Source: Mucilaginibacter sp. Bleaf8 (lineage in GTDB: Bacteria; Bacteroidota; Bacteroidia; Sphingobacteriales; Sphingobacteriaceae). Taken from it: a stretch of 64,000 nt of DNA. The notes under the pieces were generated by a model. The model saw nothing but the letters and a program-made list of their open reading frames with translations, searched no databases and was not told the DNA's origin. The stretch is taken from positions 1,302,001 through 1,366,000 of the forward strand of contig NZ_JAHBBK010000001.1 in NCBI RefSeq assembly GCF_018390515.1. The letters are read 5' to 3'. Positions 27,201-35,149 of the stretch are shown here, piece by piece. Position numbers and translations under genes: made by a program. Position 1 is the stretch's first letter, and each line of letters begins with the position of its first letter.

Positions 27201-27664
27201 TGTATGGTAATGATATCCTGAATCTTTCCCGCCACTCTGGTGAAGACCGCACCGGTCAGGCAAACAGCTATGCTACTGTTCTGAACGGCTGGACACCACA
27301 GAACCAAAACACCATGATTGCTGAAAACAGACCAGCTTCTGCCGGCTACACCAGTACTGTAGATAGCCACATGATAGAAGATGGTTCATTTATACGCGGG
27401 CGTAACCTACTGCTGGGTTATACCTTTACCAACAACATCACCAAAAAGTTAAAATTAAGCAATTTAAGGGTTTATGCCAGTGTGCAAAACTGGTTCCTTA
27501 CTACCAAATACAGCGGATATGATCCGGAGGTTACGACTTATACGGTCAACGGGTCGAGCAATGCATCAACAGCATCAACCGGCAACAATTTTGCACAAGG
27601 TATTACCTTCTTTGATTATCCAAAACCACGCACCTTTTTATTTGGTATTAACGCTTCTTTCTAA
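24239..27664 (+). CDS. SusC-type TonB-dependent receptor with STN domain
   Basis: 1141 residues. A long basic leader precedes the hydrophobic signal core (MKFTAFFLIAALTQVSA, about 22-39), then an STN domain about 45-120 (SLKKLLSTIEKQTGYHFLYD), a carboxypeptidase-like domain about 130-205 (IQGKVVDEQGLGVPGASVKVKG in part), plug with AIGYGAQRKSDLTGSVASV and the VDGVIGAGPINYLNPNDIES signature, and a barrel ending FLFGINASF. It imports an unknown substrate together with the SusD encoded 26 bp downstream, and signals through the FecR upstream. No degradative enzyme is linked, so the substrate cannot be inferred. Confidence 0.93.
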   Translation: MKSNAKAVHQVWPPTSKFLLAMKFTAFFLIAALTQVSAKTYSQQVTLNEKNTSLKKLLSTIEKQTGYHFLYDKMDLAAAKAISIQMRNAPVSQAMEVAFKDQPLTYKIFTETIVIRKKDAPLNASIVADQTIQGKVVDEQGLGVPGASVKVKGTTTGATTDVNGSFSLRVADANSTLVVTSVGFTSQEVALGGRTTLTISLKTETRLLNAVVAIGYGAQRKSDLTGSVASVKSETLQERPATNVEQQLQGRVAGVNVSINSGRPGGSTNVIIRGANSINANNSPLYVVDGVIGAGPINYLNPNDIESIDVLKDASSTAIYGARGANGVIIVTTKRGSNNGGRVNYNSYVSFGTMARKLDVLNSKEFIQVEDNAYRNAQKYDPTGFAQGKYKNPQDYRRTLPNLFDSNGNPLYDTDWQKEATQTAVSNNQNISFTGGNKETSYGLFLNYANENGIVRESNLRRFSGRFVFDSQIKPWMKVGGSLTFNNVDDHQVDNGTGGLTITRMMVETLPIIPVMYPNGKYGSNADYPNMEGGENPVNLQRNRYDLYRTQTTLGNVYVNLNLTKDLEFRSTLGVNTNNQQGDFYSSRTLRQLSADVQGEARIDNTRQNYWQTENYFTYNKKINDNNRVNAVLGLSWQANDSFTNRAITQGFTDDFFQYFNLGAGSNPQAPSSYFYKWSMNSYFGRLNYTLNEKYLFTVTGRYDGSSKFGENKKYAFFPSAAFAWRVSEEGFLKNNKTISNLKFRTSYGLTGNSEITPYNSLAFLTNSTAIFGGTRASGTSISTLANPDLKWERTAQFDAGIELGLFNNRISFEGDVYYKKTTDMLLNAPVPISSGFSSIYKNIGSLSNKGVELALNTVNIKTSNFNWSTTFNISINKNKILALGEANDDIFPSPYFLSNTNIIRVGESAGAFYGRVREGIWGTNEAAEAAKYGKLPGDVKHKDINGDGQINDADRVIIGKGLPTGFGTFSNTFRYKQLDLTVDLQYMYGNDILNLSRHSGEDRTGQANSYATVLNGWTPQNQNTMIAENRPASAGYTSTVDSHMIEDGSFIRGRNLLLGYTFTNNITKKLKLSNLRVYASVQNWFLTTKYSGYDPEVTTYTVNGSSNASTASTGNNFAQGITFFDYPKPRTFLFGINASF

Positions 27665-27690
27665 CCCGGAATCTTTGAAAAACAATAACA

Positions 27691-29205
27691 ATGAAAAACT
27701 TAGCTAAAAATATAAGTACAGCAGTACTGGGAATGGCCTTGTTAGCCGTAACACCCGGATGTAAGAAATTCCTGGATGAGGATGTTCGATCTAACTACAC
27801 ACAGGACAATTACTATCAGTCTGCAGAACAAGCACAGGCGGGTATCAACGGCATATACGCGTCCCTGCGTTTCATAACTGATGGCGCGGGTACATATGGC
27901 GAAAGCCCTTTTATGATGCTGGAATTCCCTACCGGCTTAGCCAATACAGAAGTTGGCCAAAGCCAATACAATAACACCCTACGCTCCTTAACCGCCGATG
28001 CCGACAATAACTATACGTATGTATGGTGGCAAAACTGTTATAGAGCCATAGGTAATGCTAACTTGGCTTTGCAAAAAATTCCGGCTATTAGTGGCATGGA
28101 CGATGCAGCAAAAAAGAGATTACTTGGCGAGGCTGCTTTTTTCCGCGCTTTTTACTACTTCCACCTGGTAAGAATTTTTGGTAATGTGCCATTAATCACC
28201 GTCCCGATCAATGCCAACTCACCGGAGCTTTATCCTGACCGTAGCAGTCAAGAGGCCGTTTATACTCAAATTGTTAATGACCTAACCACTGCTGAAGCTG
28301 CCGGTTTACCAGCTACTGATGCAACAGGTAAAATTACAGTTGGTGCTGTTAAATCACTACTGGCGAGTGTTTATTTAACGATGGCAGGTTACCCATTAAA
28401 TAAAGGTCAGGAGTTTTACCAAAAGGCTGCGGATAAAGCGAATGAAGTTATTAAATCGGGCACCTACCAGTTGTTTGGCCAGTATGCCGATATGCGTAAT
28501 AAGGCCAATGAAAACCGTACCGAATTCATTTTGCAAACACAGTATCAAACCGGTATAGCCACCATTGGTGTTACCGCATGGCTTTTGCCACGTGCAAGAA
28601 AAATATCGAAGTTCTCGGATGAGATCGGCTCTTTATTTGCTACGCCAGAGTTCTATAAATCTTATGAACAAGGTGATAAGCGAACTCAGGAGCAGCAATA
28701 TTTCTTCACAAAATATGCTTCAATTGATAATGCAAATACAACGGTTGACTTTGGCGGCTATTACATCTTTAAGTATTTTGATGAAGAAGCCGTTAAAACT
28801 ACTGCACAAGCTGATATAAACTGGACACTGCTACGCTATGCTGAAGTGTTACTGACCTATGCTGAAGCAGCTAATGAAGTAGGTGGTCCAACAACTGAAG
28901 CTTATAATGCAGTAAACCAGATACGCAAGCGAGCTCAATTGCCTGACTTAGCTAACCTGAGCAAAGATCAGTTCCGCGAAGCGGTATGGCGCGAGCGCTA
29001 CCACGAGCTATGCTACGAGAACAAAACCTGGTTTGATATGGTAAGAACCCGTAAAGTATACAATCCTATCAGTAATGGGTTTGATAACTTTGAGGGTCAT
29101 AAGTTTACTTACGGACCAACGCTAACTTCAAAGTACCTGTTGTTCCCAATTCCGACACGCGAGATTAACAACAACAAAAAACTTGGCCAAAATCCAGGTT
29201 GGTAA
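27691..29205 (+). CDS. SusD/RagB-family substrate-binding lipoprotein
   Basis: 504 residues with lipobox Cys at 24 (LLAVTPGCKKFLDED). SusD features: NYYQSAEQAQAGINGIYASLR near the start, RLLGEAAFFRAFYYFHLVRIFG, LLRYAEVLLTYAEAANE and the C-terminal FPIPTREINNN. It is the surface-exposed binding partner of the SusC encoded just upstream. A strong terminator follows directly, so the operon ends here without glycoside hydrolases, peptidases or phosphatases. Confidence 0.93.
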   Translation: MKNLAKNISTAVLGMALLAVTPGCKKFLDEDVRSNYTQDNYYQSAEQAQAGINGIYASLRFITDGAGTYGESPFMMLEFPTGLANTEVGQSQYNNTLRSLTADADNNYTYVWWQNCYRAIGNANLALQKIPAISGMDDAAKKRLLGEAAFFRAFYYFHLVRIFGNVPLITVPINANSPELYPDRSSQEAVYTQIVNDLTTAEAAGLPATDATGKITVGAVKSLLASVYLTMAGYPLNKGQEFYQKAADKANEVIKSGTYQLFGQYADMRNKANENRTEFILQTQYQTGIATIGVTAWLLPRARKISKFSDEIGSLFATPEFYKSYEQGDKRTQEQQYFFTKYASIDNANTTVDFGGYYIFKYFDEEAVKTTAQADINWTLLRYAEVLLTYAEAANEVGGPTTEAYNAVNQIRKRAQLPDLANLSKDQFREAVWRERYHELCYENKTWFDMVRTRKVYNPISNGFDNFEGHKFTYGPTLTSKYLLFPIPTREINNNKKLGQNPGW

Positions 29206-29208
29206 AAT

Positions 29209-29240
29209 AAAAAAAGCGGCAGTTACTGCCGCTTTTTTTT
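29209..29240 (+). terminator. Intrinsic terminator after second susD
   Basis: AAAAAGCGGCAG and CTGCCGCTTTTT form a 12-bp stem with loop TTA and a T-tract, starting 4 bp past the stop codon. Confidence 0.9.
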
Positions 29241-29619
29241 ATGGATATAGTAGATACCGGAACTTCAATTACAAAGTCAATTCGAAAGGTGTACTTAAAT
29301 GCTATCTCCTTGTATTCATCCCAGCCTAGTTAAGTTACCTGGCATGAGAGAATAGTAGGTCAATCATAACCCGTATAAAAAAAGTAAAGCCTCCTGATGG
29401 GCAGGAGGCCTTTACTAACCAATTATAAACCTAAATTATGAGAAGACTTTGTTATTCGTTTTTAATAGTGTAAAAGTAACACTATGTATTGATATACGCA
29501 AATAGTTTTTAAACTTTATGAGACTATGCTGACAAAAGGCGCTTGTAAAGCTGATGTAAGCGTAATAAATGCAAAAAGGGAGCTTTGCTCCCTTTTGCTA
29601 ATTCAATAAATACACGCTA
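29241..29619 (+). ncRNA. Structured non-coding interval with 11-codon mini-ORF; possible small RNA or remnant leader
   Basis: Between two terminators lies a hairpin (AGCCTCCTG near 29391 pairing with CAGGAGGCCT, 29402-29411), then a short AT-rich leader, an ATG at 29438 encoding MRRLCYSFLIV and a stop at 29471-29473, and finally a GCAAAA-GGGAGC hairpin at 29571-29598. The peptide reads like the first residues of a signal peptide. It may be a small RNA or leader, or the 5' end left by a deleted exported-protein gene. No larger gene fits. Confidence 0.3.
29571..29598. terminator. Intrinsic terminator, mainly for the minus-strand lipoprotein
   Basis: GCAAAAAGGGAGC and GCTCCCTTTTGC around loop TTT, 22 bp past the end of the lipoprotein gene on the minus strand; on the plus strand it could end a transcript from the preceding interval. 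Confidence 0.75.
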
Positions 29620-30015
29620 TTAATTTGAATCAATCAAAACCACTTTAATAACAGCATTGCTCGGATTATTAATAACGTTGGTTCCGTTATAGGCCTGTGC
29701 TTCAACAATAAGCTGTCCTACACTGTGATAAAAGCTGTAAGAAACGCCGTTATAAACTTCTGAAATCGGCTCATAAGTTGCACCATTATCAAAAGAGATG
29801 TAGACAAGCGGGGCACCATGATCCTGAAAGTAATCATCAATTTCAGGAATGTCTAAATTGGTACTAAAGATACGGCCACCATCAGACGTAGTCCAACTAT
29901 TGCTGGTGGTTGTAAACTGGATAGTACGGTTGTTGTTCTCGTTAATGTATTCTTTTTTACAAGAGGTAGCTACCAGCATGATAGCGCAGCATAATACAGA
30001 TAAAATTTTTTTCAT
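29620..30015 (-). CDS. Small secreted lipoprotein, hypothetical
   Basis: 131 residues. Lipobox Cys at 19 (AIMLVATSCKKEY), then a beta-rich domain with no His or Cys motif and no recognised family. Segments such as PLVYISFDNGATYEPI and YSFYHSVGQLIVEAQAY suggest a small beta-sandwich. It is monocistronic, ending at a good terminator. Likely anchored in the outer membrane or the periplasmic leaflet; function unknown. Confidence 0.75.
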   Translation of the reverse strand: MKKILSVLCCAIMLVATSCKKEYINENNNRTIQFTTTSNSWTTSDGGRIFSTNLDIPEIDDYFQDHGAPLVYISFDNGATYEPISEVYNGVSYSFYHSVGQLIVEAQAYNGTNVINNPSNAVIKVVLIDSN

Positions 30016-30391
30016 GTGGGGTTAGTTTATTTCTATAAGACGGCTTAAAACCAATTTGGTTTAAAATAACTTTAACATACTGCACATCTTATTTTAACTA
30101 TAGCCCCTTAGCCGTTTTTATATAGTTTACGTACCTGATTTTCCACTCTATTGAGCAGTTAAGCAATTCCATAAGCGAATTAACAACGCTTTAGCCAAAT
30201 TTAGATAATGCTCTACAGTGGGACGACTCTGCGGATACTGCTTGCGTTTTACCATGCCATTCATGCTACATCACGCACGCCGGAGGCATTTGCACCAACC
30301 TGTTTTAAGATTTGCACGGAAAAAGCCTATAACATCAATCAGAGAGATACGGTTATATCAACTGTCACTAAAGCTGTCAGCAGCTTTTCCT
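30016..30391. other. Intergenic region, no recognised gene
   Basis: About 375 bases between two minus-strand genes. Short overlapping open frames near 30208-30406 show no coding features. An imperfect AT-rich palindrome (TTAAAACCAATTTGGTTTAA, 30047-30066) lies upstream of the lipoprotein start and could be an operator. Confidence 0.35.
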
Positions 30392-31645
30392 TTACGCATT
30401 AATTAACCACAGAACGACAATAGTGAGCAATAAAGGAATACCCATCACCCAAACACCAAGTTTTAAAAAGGTGCCAGCCGAACAGCTTTGCCCCTCACGG
30501 CGCAGGGCAACCAGCCATAAAATGGTAGCCAGTGATCCGGTAACGGAAAGATTAGGTCCTAAATCAATACCTACCAACACCGCCCCTTTAACAGCCTCTG
30601 AAACATGCCCGGCCTGTACCACATTGCCAGCAATGAGCCCGGCAGGCAGGTTATTCATCAGATTACACCCCAACGCTGTAACCACACCGCTTAGCCAAAC
30701 CGCTCCGGCAGGTGAGCGGTTAAACTGCTGATGCAGTAATTGAGTTAACCAGGTGGTTAAGCCGGTTTTGTTAAGCGCTTCAACAATAACGAACAGCCCC
30801 GCTACCAACGGCAGCACGCCCCATGATATGTTTTTAACTATAGATAACGGTTTGCTGCGCGTGCTTAAAACCACAACTCCATAGGTAAGTATACCGGTTA
30901 GGGCAGCAGGTAAGCCCAAAGGAATGTTTAATACCGAACATATCATTAGCCCTAATGCTGTAAACACCACGCCGCCAAGCGCAGCTTTTCCGCCACCGGA
31001 CAATTTCGGAATAACGATACCCGACTCAATAGGTTGTCGTAACTCTTTACGCTGACAAAAAAACAGCACAATGTAAGTTGCCGCAATTGATACTACAGCC
31101 GGTAAGGCATACAACTGCAACCATTGCCACAAAGAAGGTAAATGACTGCCATAAATTACCAAATTTGCGGGATTGGATATAGGCAGCACAAACGAAGCTG
31201 CATTAGCTATAAAGGCACAAATAAACAGGTAAGGTAAGGGCTTTTGTACTTTTGCGGCCCTCATGGCAGCTGCTACTGCCGGAGTAAGTACCACCGCCGT
31301 AGCATCATTTGATAATAATGCAGTTACCACTATGCCTACTATATAAATCAGCACAAATAATCGTGTTGATGACCCATTGGCCATTTTGGTAGCATATGCT
31401 GCCAGCCAGTCAAACAGCTTTTGTTCGCGTGCTACCTCGGCAAGTATCATCATCCCGGTTAAAAACAGGTATACATCCGTTCCTTTAATTATCCCGGCAA
31501 CAGCATCAGCAGGTAAAATAAGTCTTGCTAAAACAAGAAGCAAAGCCCCCGCAACAGCCAATACAGCTTCCGGCACCTTAAACGGGCGAACAATTACACC
31601 GGCGATAGCAAAAAAGGCAATAATCCAAATCAGTAAATGCGTCAT
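30392..31645 (-). CDS. ArsB-family (arsenite/anion) membrane permease
   Basis: 417 residues, about 11 membrane spans, typical for the ArsB/NhaD (ion transporter) superfamily. Diagnostic stretches are LLSNDATAVVLTPAV (compare FANDGAALILTPIV of ArsB), ANAASFVLPISNPANLVI and, in the C-terminal half, NLMNNLPAGL followed by DLGPNLSVTGSLATILW, which matches the ArsB signature closely. Known role of ArsB: arsenite efflux driven by proton motive force. No arsR, arsC or ACR genes are adjacent, so arsenite is probable rather than certain; another oxyanion or organic anion is possible. Confidence 0.8.
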   Translation of the reverse strand: MTHLLIWIIAFFAIAGVIVRPFKVPEAVLAVAGALLLVLARLILPADAVAGIIKGTDVYLFLTGMMILAEVAREQKLFDWLAAYATKMANGSSTRLFVLIYIVGIVVTALLSNDATAVVLTPAVAAAMRAAKVQKPLPYLFICAFIANAASFVLPISNPANLVIYGSHLPSLWQWLQLYALPAVVSIAATYIVLFFCQRKELRQPIESGIVIPKLSGGGKAALGGVVFTALGLMICSVLNIPLGLPAALTGILTYGVVVLSTRSKPLSIVKNISWGVLPLVAGLFVIVEALNKTGLTTWLTQLLHQQFNRSPAGAVWLSGVVTALGCNLMNNLPAGLIAGNVVQAGHVSEAVKGAVLVGIDLGPNLSVTGSLATILWLVALRREGQSCSAGTFLKLGVWVMGIPLLLTIVVLWLINA

Positions 31646-31809
31646 ATCTTAAACTTGACAGCGTGCTGCCCATACAAAAGTATGGTAACAGCATTACGCT
31701 ACAAGTGATTGCCCTTTATACAAAAAAAGAAGTGGCCTAGGGTGAAACATGCTGCTTCAGCCTGAATTGACTATCAACAAATTGCTAACAAAATTTTGAT
31801 CTATCGTTC

Positions 31810-33192
31810 TTAACTACAGGCCCTCTTCAACTTATTATAAAGTGTTTTTCTGTTGATATTAAGCATTGCGGCAGTCTGCGTTTTGTTAAAGTCAGCTTGG
31901 CGGAGCACGCTTAAAATCTCTCTGAACTCGGCCGTCGGCTGATGCTTGGCAAACTGGTGCATTACCTTGTGGGCCTTAATATTCTTTTCGGTTATCTCTT
32001 CGCTTATCTCGGGTATTAAACACGCTGTTACAATTTCACGGGGTAAGCTTTGCAATTCAACGCTATCTCCATCTGTAAGCAAAGCCGCACGGCGTATGGC
32101 ATTTTTTAATTGCCTCACATTACCCGGCCAGGAGTAGGCCAGCAAACAGTCAATCACTCCAGCCGAAAAGTTCCGTATGCCCCGCTGCAATTCCTGACTG
32201 GTTATCGCTAAAAAATAATTGGCCAATGATAGGATATCATCTTTGCGTTCGCGCAATGGTGCTAAGTTTATATTAAATTCATTAAAGCGATGATACAGGT
32301 CCTCCCTAAAATCACCCTTGTCTACAATGTGGCGCAAATTTCGGTTGGTAGCCACAATGATACGTACATCCACCGCTATTTCTTCAGCAGAACCTATGCG
32401 CCGTACCCGCCGCTCCTGTACCGTGCGGAGTAAAGCAGCCTGCACATCATAAGGCAGATTAGTAATTTCGTCTAAAAACAAGGTACCACCGTTAGCCATT
32501 TCAAAATAGCCTGTGCGTGCAGTATCCGCTCCGGTGTAAGCGCCTTTTACATGTCCAAAAAACTCACTGGCAGCAAGTTCGGGCAGTATGGCGCCACAAT
32601 CTACCGCCAAGAAAGGCTTATCGGCACGAAGGCTTTGCTCATGGATATAGCGGGCAGCGCACTCCTTTCCGGTTCCACTTTCACCCTCTAATATCACACT
32701 GTAATTCGTTGGCGCAATAAGCTCTATTTGCTGCAGTAGCCTAATTGCAGCTGCGCTTGTACCTTGTACAAAAACATTCGAGGGGTTGTTTTCCGGCTTT
32801 TTGAAAGTAGCTACTGACTGATCGTTAACGGCGTTTACAATCGCTTGATCTATACTTGCAAGAAGTTCATCTGTACTGAATGGCTTACTCAGGTAATTAT
32901 CAGCTCCGCTTTTTATTAGTTCAACGGCCTGTTTAACGTCCGGGTATCCTGTGATAACGATAACCTTAATGGCCGGATAATGCGTTTTAATATGCTTCAA
33001 CAGATCATATCCATTTATATCACCGAGCCTGAAATCGCACAACACTAAATCAAATGGTTGCTTATTCAATAGATCTTTGGCTGATTCGCCCGAGTGAGCG
33101 GTAGTGACGTCGTAAGCATGGCGGGTTAACACTTTGCATAGCAGTAAAGCGAGGTTAACCTCGTCATCAATAACAAGGATTTTTGAAGGCAT
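31810..33192 (-). CDS. Sigma-54-dependent response regulator (NtrC/AtoC family)
   Basis: 460 residues. Receiver domain 1-118 with phosphoacceptor Asp53 (LVLCDFRLGD), Thr/Lys switch residues near 81 and 103; AAA+ domain about 140-370 with Walker A GESGTGKE (170-177), the sigma-54 contact loop GAYTGA (217-222, Tyr in place of the usual Phe) and FLDEITNLP; Fis-type helix-turn-helix at the C-terminus (KTQTAAMLNINRKTLYNKLK). It activates sigma-54 promoters when phosphorylated. No histidine kinase gene is adjacent, so its sensor lies elsewhere. Target genes are not visible here. Confidence 0.93.
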   Translation of the reverse strand: MPSKILVIDDEVNLALLLCKVLTRHAYDVTTAHSGESAKDLLNKQPFDLVLCDFRLGDINGYDLLKHIKTHYPAIKVIVITGYPDVKQAVELIKSGADNYLSKPFSTDELLASIDQAIVNAVNDQSVATFKKPENNPSNVFVQGTSAAAIRLLQQIELIAPTNYSVILEGESGTGKECAARYIHEQSLRADKPFLAVDCGAILPELAASEFFGHVKGAYTGADTARTGYFEMANGGTLFLDEITNLPYDVQAALLRTVQERRVRRIGSAEEIAVDVRIIVATNRNLRHIVDKGDFREDLYHRFNEFNINLAPLRERKDDILSLANYFLAITSQELQRGIRNFSAGVIDCLLAYSWPGNVRQLKNAIRRAALLTDGDSVELQSLPREIVTACLIPEISEEITEKNIKAHKVMHQFAKHQPTAEFREILSVLRQADFNKTQTAAMLNINRKTLYNKLKRACS

Positions 33193-33299
33193 GTATGTTT
33201 AAATTAATAAGGTTCAGGTTATTTAACATCCTCTGCCCGTATACCTTCCCTATTGTATTAAACAACCTGCCGCAAATTATCCAAACGTTCTTAAAATAT

Positions 33300-33345
33300 G
33301 ATAAGTAAAAACCCTCATTTTGTAGAATGAGGGTTTTTACTTATC
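33300..33345. terminator. Perfect 20-bp hairpin with A/T tracts
   Basis: Arms 33300-33319 and 33326-33345 are fully complementary with a 6-nt loop, containing AAAAACCCTCATT. It lies 63 bp past the end of the 96-residue gene on the minus strand, so it terminates that gene; the symmetry would also allow termination in the other direction. Confidence 0.75.
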
Positions 33346-33408
33346 AGCCCAAAGCTTGCACTCTGTTTATTAAATACAGATTTACACTTTACACCCAAAT
33401 GTTGCCCG

Positions 33409-33699
33409 TTAAGCCGGATACTGCATAATCAGCATTTCGGGATAATCAAGCTGCTGCCTTGCATACCATTTTACAGCCATAAACATATCCAACCCATTCT
33501 TTACCGATAGCCCTTCGGTTTGAAAAGCCATAGGCATGCCTCTGTTCTCGCCATATAGCTGAATCTCGTTCGGGTCAGGTGTGAATGACATTTGCTGCAG
33601 CGGGAAAACCTTTATTTTTGTGTCTGTAATTTTTGATAATATTATTCCTGCGCATGAGTTGTCGGTAGCCGGCAATAGCACATATCTCTCAATTTCCAT
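33409..33699 (-). CDS. Small hypothetical protein (96 residues)
   Basis: Start ATG at 33699 preceded by a good GAAGGAG ribosome binding site, unusual for this phylum. The protein begins MEIERYVLLPA, has no membrane span or signal peptide, mixed alpha/beta composition, and ends with MAVKWYARQQLDYPEMLIMQYPA in two stretches. No recognised family. A perfect hairpin terminator lies downstream. Its strong RBS and terminator support it as real. Confidence 0.6.
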   Translation of the reverse strand: MEIERYVLLPATDNSCAGIILSKITDTKIKVFPLQQMSFTPDPNEIQLYGENRGMPMAFQTEGLSVKNGLDMFMAVKWYARQQLDYPEMLIMQYPA

Positions 33700-33957
33700 T
33701 TTTCGCTCCTTCTTTAAAAGTCTGTAATTCTTGTTTCACTCGTTGGTAGTATCAAAAACAATTCACACCAACCTGTAAACGGTTACAGTGAGCTGTTCAC
33801 TTCCGGTAATAATCGGCTATAGATAATGATGCAACGGATTTATGTAGGTATAGATACACCAACAGTATGATAAAGTTTTAATGCACAAAAGTTACGCCAA
33901 AAGTTAACTAATATGAAACTTTATTTTAATTAAATCAACTGTAAAGTACGTTGTTCT

Positions 33958-33965
33958 TATATTTG
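33958..33965 (+). promoter_or_regulatory. -7 box (TATATTTG) upstream of membrane protein gene
   Basis: Match to TAnnTTTG 32 bp before the ATG at 33998; no clear -33 element. Confidence 0.45.
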
Positions 33966-33997
33966 CAGACTAATCTCAGCCAACGCCGATCAGTAAC

Positions 33998-34510
33998 ATG
34001 CACAAAAACAAAGTTCAGTTTGCAAAGCCCGGCATCAAAAAGAGAATCAAACCCAAAGTCCTTGCTTGGCTTAAACGCTTTTTACCGGCCGAATTGGTGG
34101 GTTCTGCATTGGCAATACTTGTATCTTATGTTACCTTGCAGGTAACACACAACGCTGTAATGGCTGCTTATGCCGCTGCCATAGCCGATACCACCGGCTT
34201 TTATATTACCCTATTTATACAGGGCTTGGTTAAATCTCATCGCGAACTAAAAAGCCAGCACCAGCCATTCAAGCTGATTCATATCTTACAGGTATTTAAA
34301 ACCCTGTTGGTAGAATTTGGGCCGGCCGAAATATTAGATAGCTTTCTGCTGCGGCCATTTTTTATGTATATATTTCCGGTGCTTTTACATAACCGCACGT
34401 TGGGCGTACTGGCGGGTAAGATAGTAAGCGACATCAGCTTTTACATTCCCGTCATTATCATAGCAGAGCTTAAAGGGAAGTTTAGAGAAAGAACCTCCCA
34501 GAATAAGTAA
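33998..34510 (+). CDS. Integral membrane protein, hypothetical
   Basis: 170 residues. A basic N-terminus (KPGIKKRIKPKVLAWLKR) is followed by hydrophobic segments about 35-55 (AILVSYVTLQV), 58-78, 118-138 (LRPFFMYIFPVLL) and 140-160. About four membrane spans and a positively charged tail. No transporter or enzyme motif. The ATG at 33998 fits the -7 box upstream. Function unknown; it looks like a small conserved inner-membrane protein of Bacteroidota. Confidence 0.7.
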   Translation: MHKNKVQFAKPGIKKRIKPKVLAWLKRFLPAELVGSALAILVSYVTLQVTHNAVMAAYAAAIADTTGFYITLFIQGLVKSHRELKSQHQPFKLIHILQVFKTLLVEFGPAEILDSFLLRPFFMYIFPVLLHNRTLGVLAGKIVSDISFYIPVIIIAELKGKFRERTSQNK

Positions 34511-34582
34511 ACTGTATAGAAGCATCTTGTATCATAAAAAGGTTAAAATATTTACCTTCAACATAAAATATTTTCAAATTAT

Positions 34583-34590
34583 TATCTTTG
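34583..34590 (+). promoter_or_regulatory. -7 box (TATCTTTG) of lone receiver gene
   Basis: Match to TAnnTTTG, 37 bp before the GTG start at 34628; no clear -33 element. Confidence 0.5.
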
Positions 34591-34627
34591 CACCACTCCT
34601 GATTTTATTGATTAAATCATTAACTAA

Positions 34628-35005
34628 GTGAAGAAGAAAATTCTGGTTATTGAAGCGGACAGAGAAGTTCGTGAAATTGTTGGCCTGATTTTGACAGAAG
34701 AAGGCTACGATGTGGTTTATGATGCCCCCTGGCCGGTAGAGAATCTTCATAAACACCAGCCCGATCTCATTATTTTGGATGAATGGATTAATGAGAAAGA
34801 AGGCCACCTGCTTTGTACGGAACTGAAAGATTTGCACGAAACCCAACATGTGCCTGTTATCATATTTTCAACCCAGCACAATATTGCCGAAATTGCGCTG
34901 AAATGCCGGGCCGAAGGTTATGTAAGCAAACCCTTTGACGTTGAGGCTTTGATTAATGAAGTGCAAAAATGCCTTGATATTAATACAACTGCAGATATTG
35001 GCTAA
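34628..35005 (+). CDS. Stand-alone receiver-domain response regulator
   Basis: 125 residues from a GTG start. A single CheY-like receiver: ILVIEADREV (the acidic pair is E-A-D, so one of the usual adjacent acids is displaced), phosphoacceptor Asp in LIILDEW, Ser/Thr in IIFST and Lys in VSKPF. No output domain. Such proteins act as phosphate shuttles or as allosteric partners of kinases. No histidine kinase gene is adjacent. A second, similar lone receiver lies at 55035. Confidence 0.85.
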   Translation: MKKKILVIEADREVREIVGLILTEEGYDVVYDAPWPVENLHKHQPDLIILDEWINEKEGHLLCTELKDLHETQHVPVIIFSTQHNIAEIALKCRAEGYVSKPFDVEALINEVQKCLDINTTADIG

Positions 35006-35149
35006 TAAATACGTTTTACATTTATATTTCCTGAAAATCAACTTAAGCTACATTAAGTAAGCTTTTACCTTTCTATAGTAAAACAAGTACTTTAGGGTAA
35101 ACAAGCATTCCGTTTTGGGCGTTATGGTGGTGACTAATATGCAGACACC

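Noticed and set aside
30208-30406. Two overlapping 60-codon frames
   Set aside because: Overlap each other, low complexity, no coding features.
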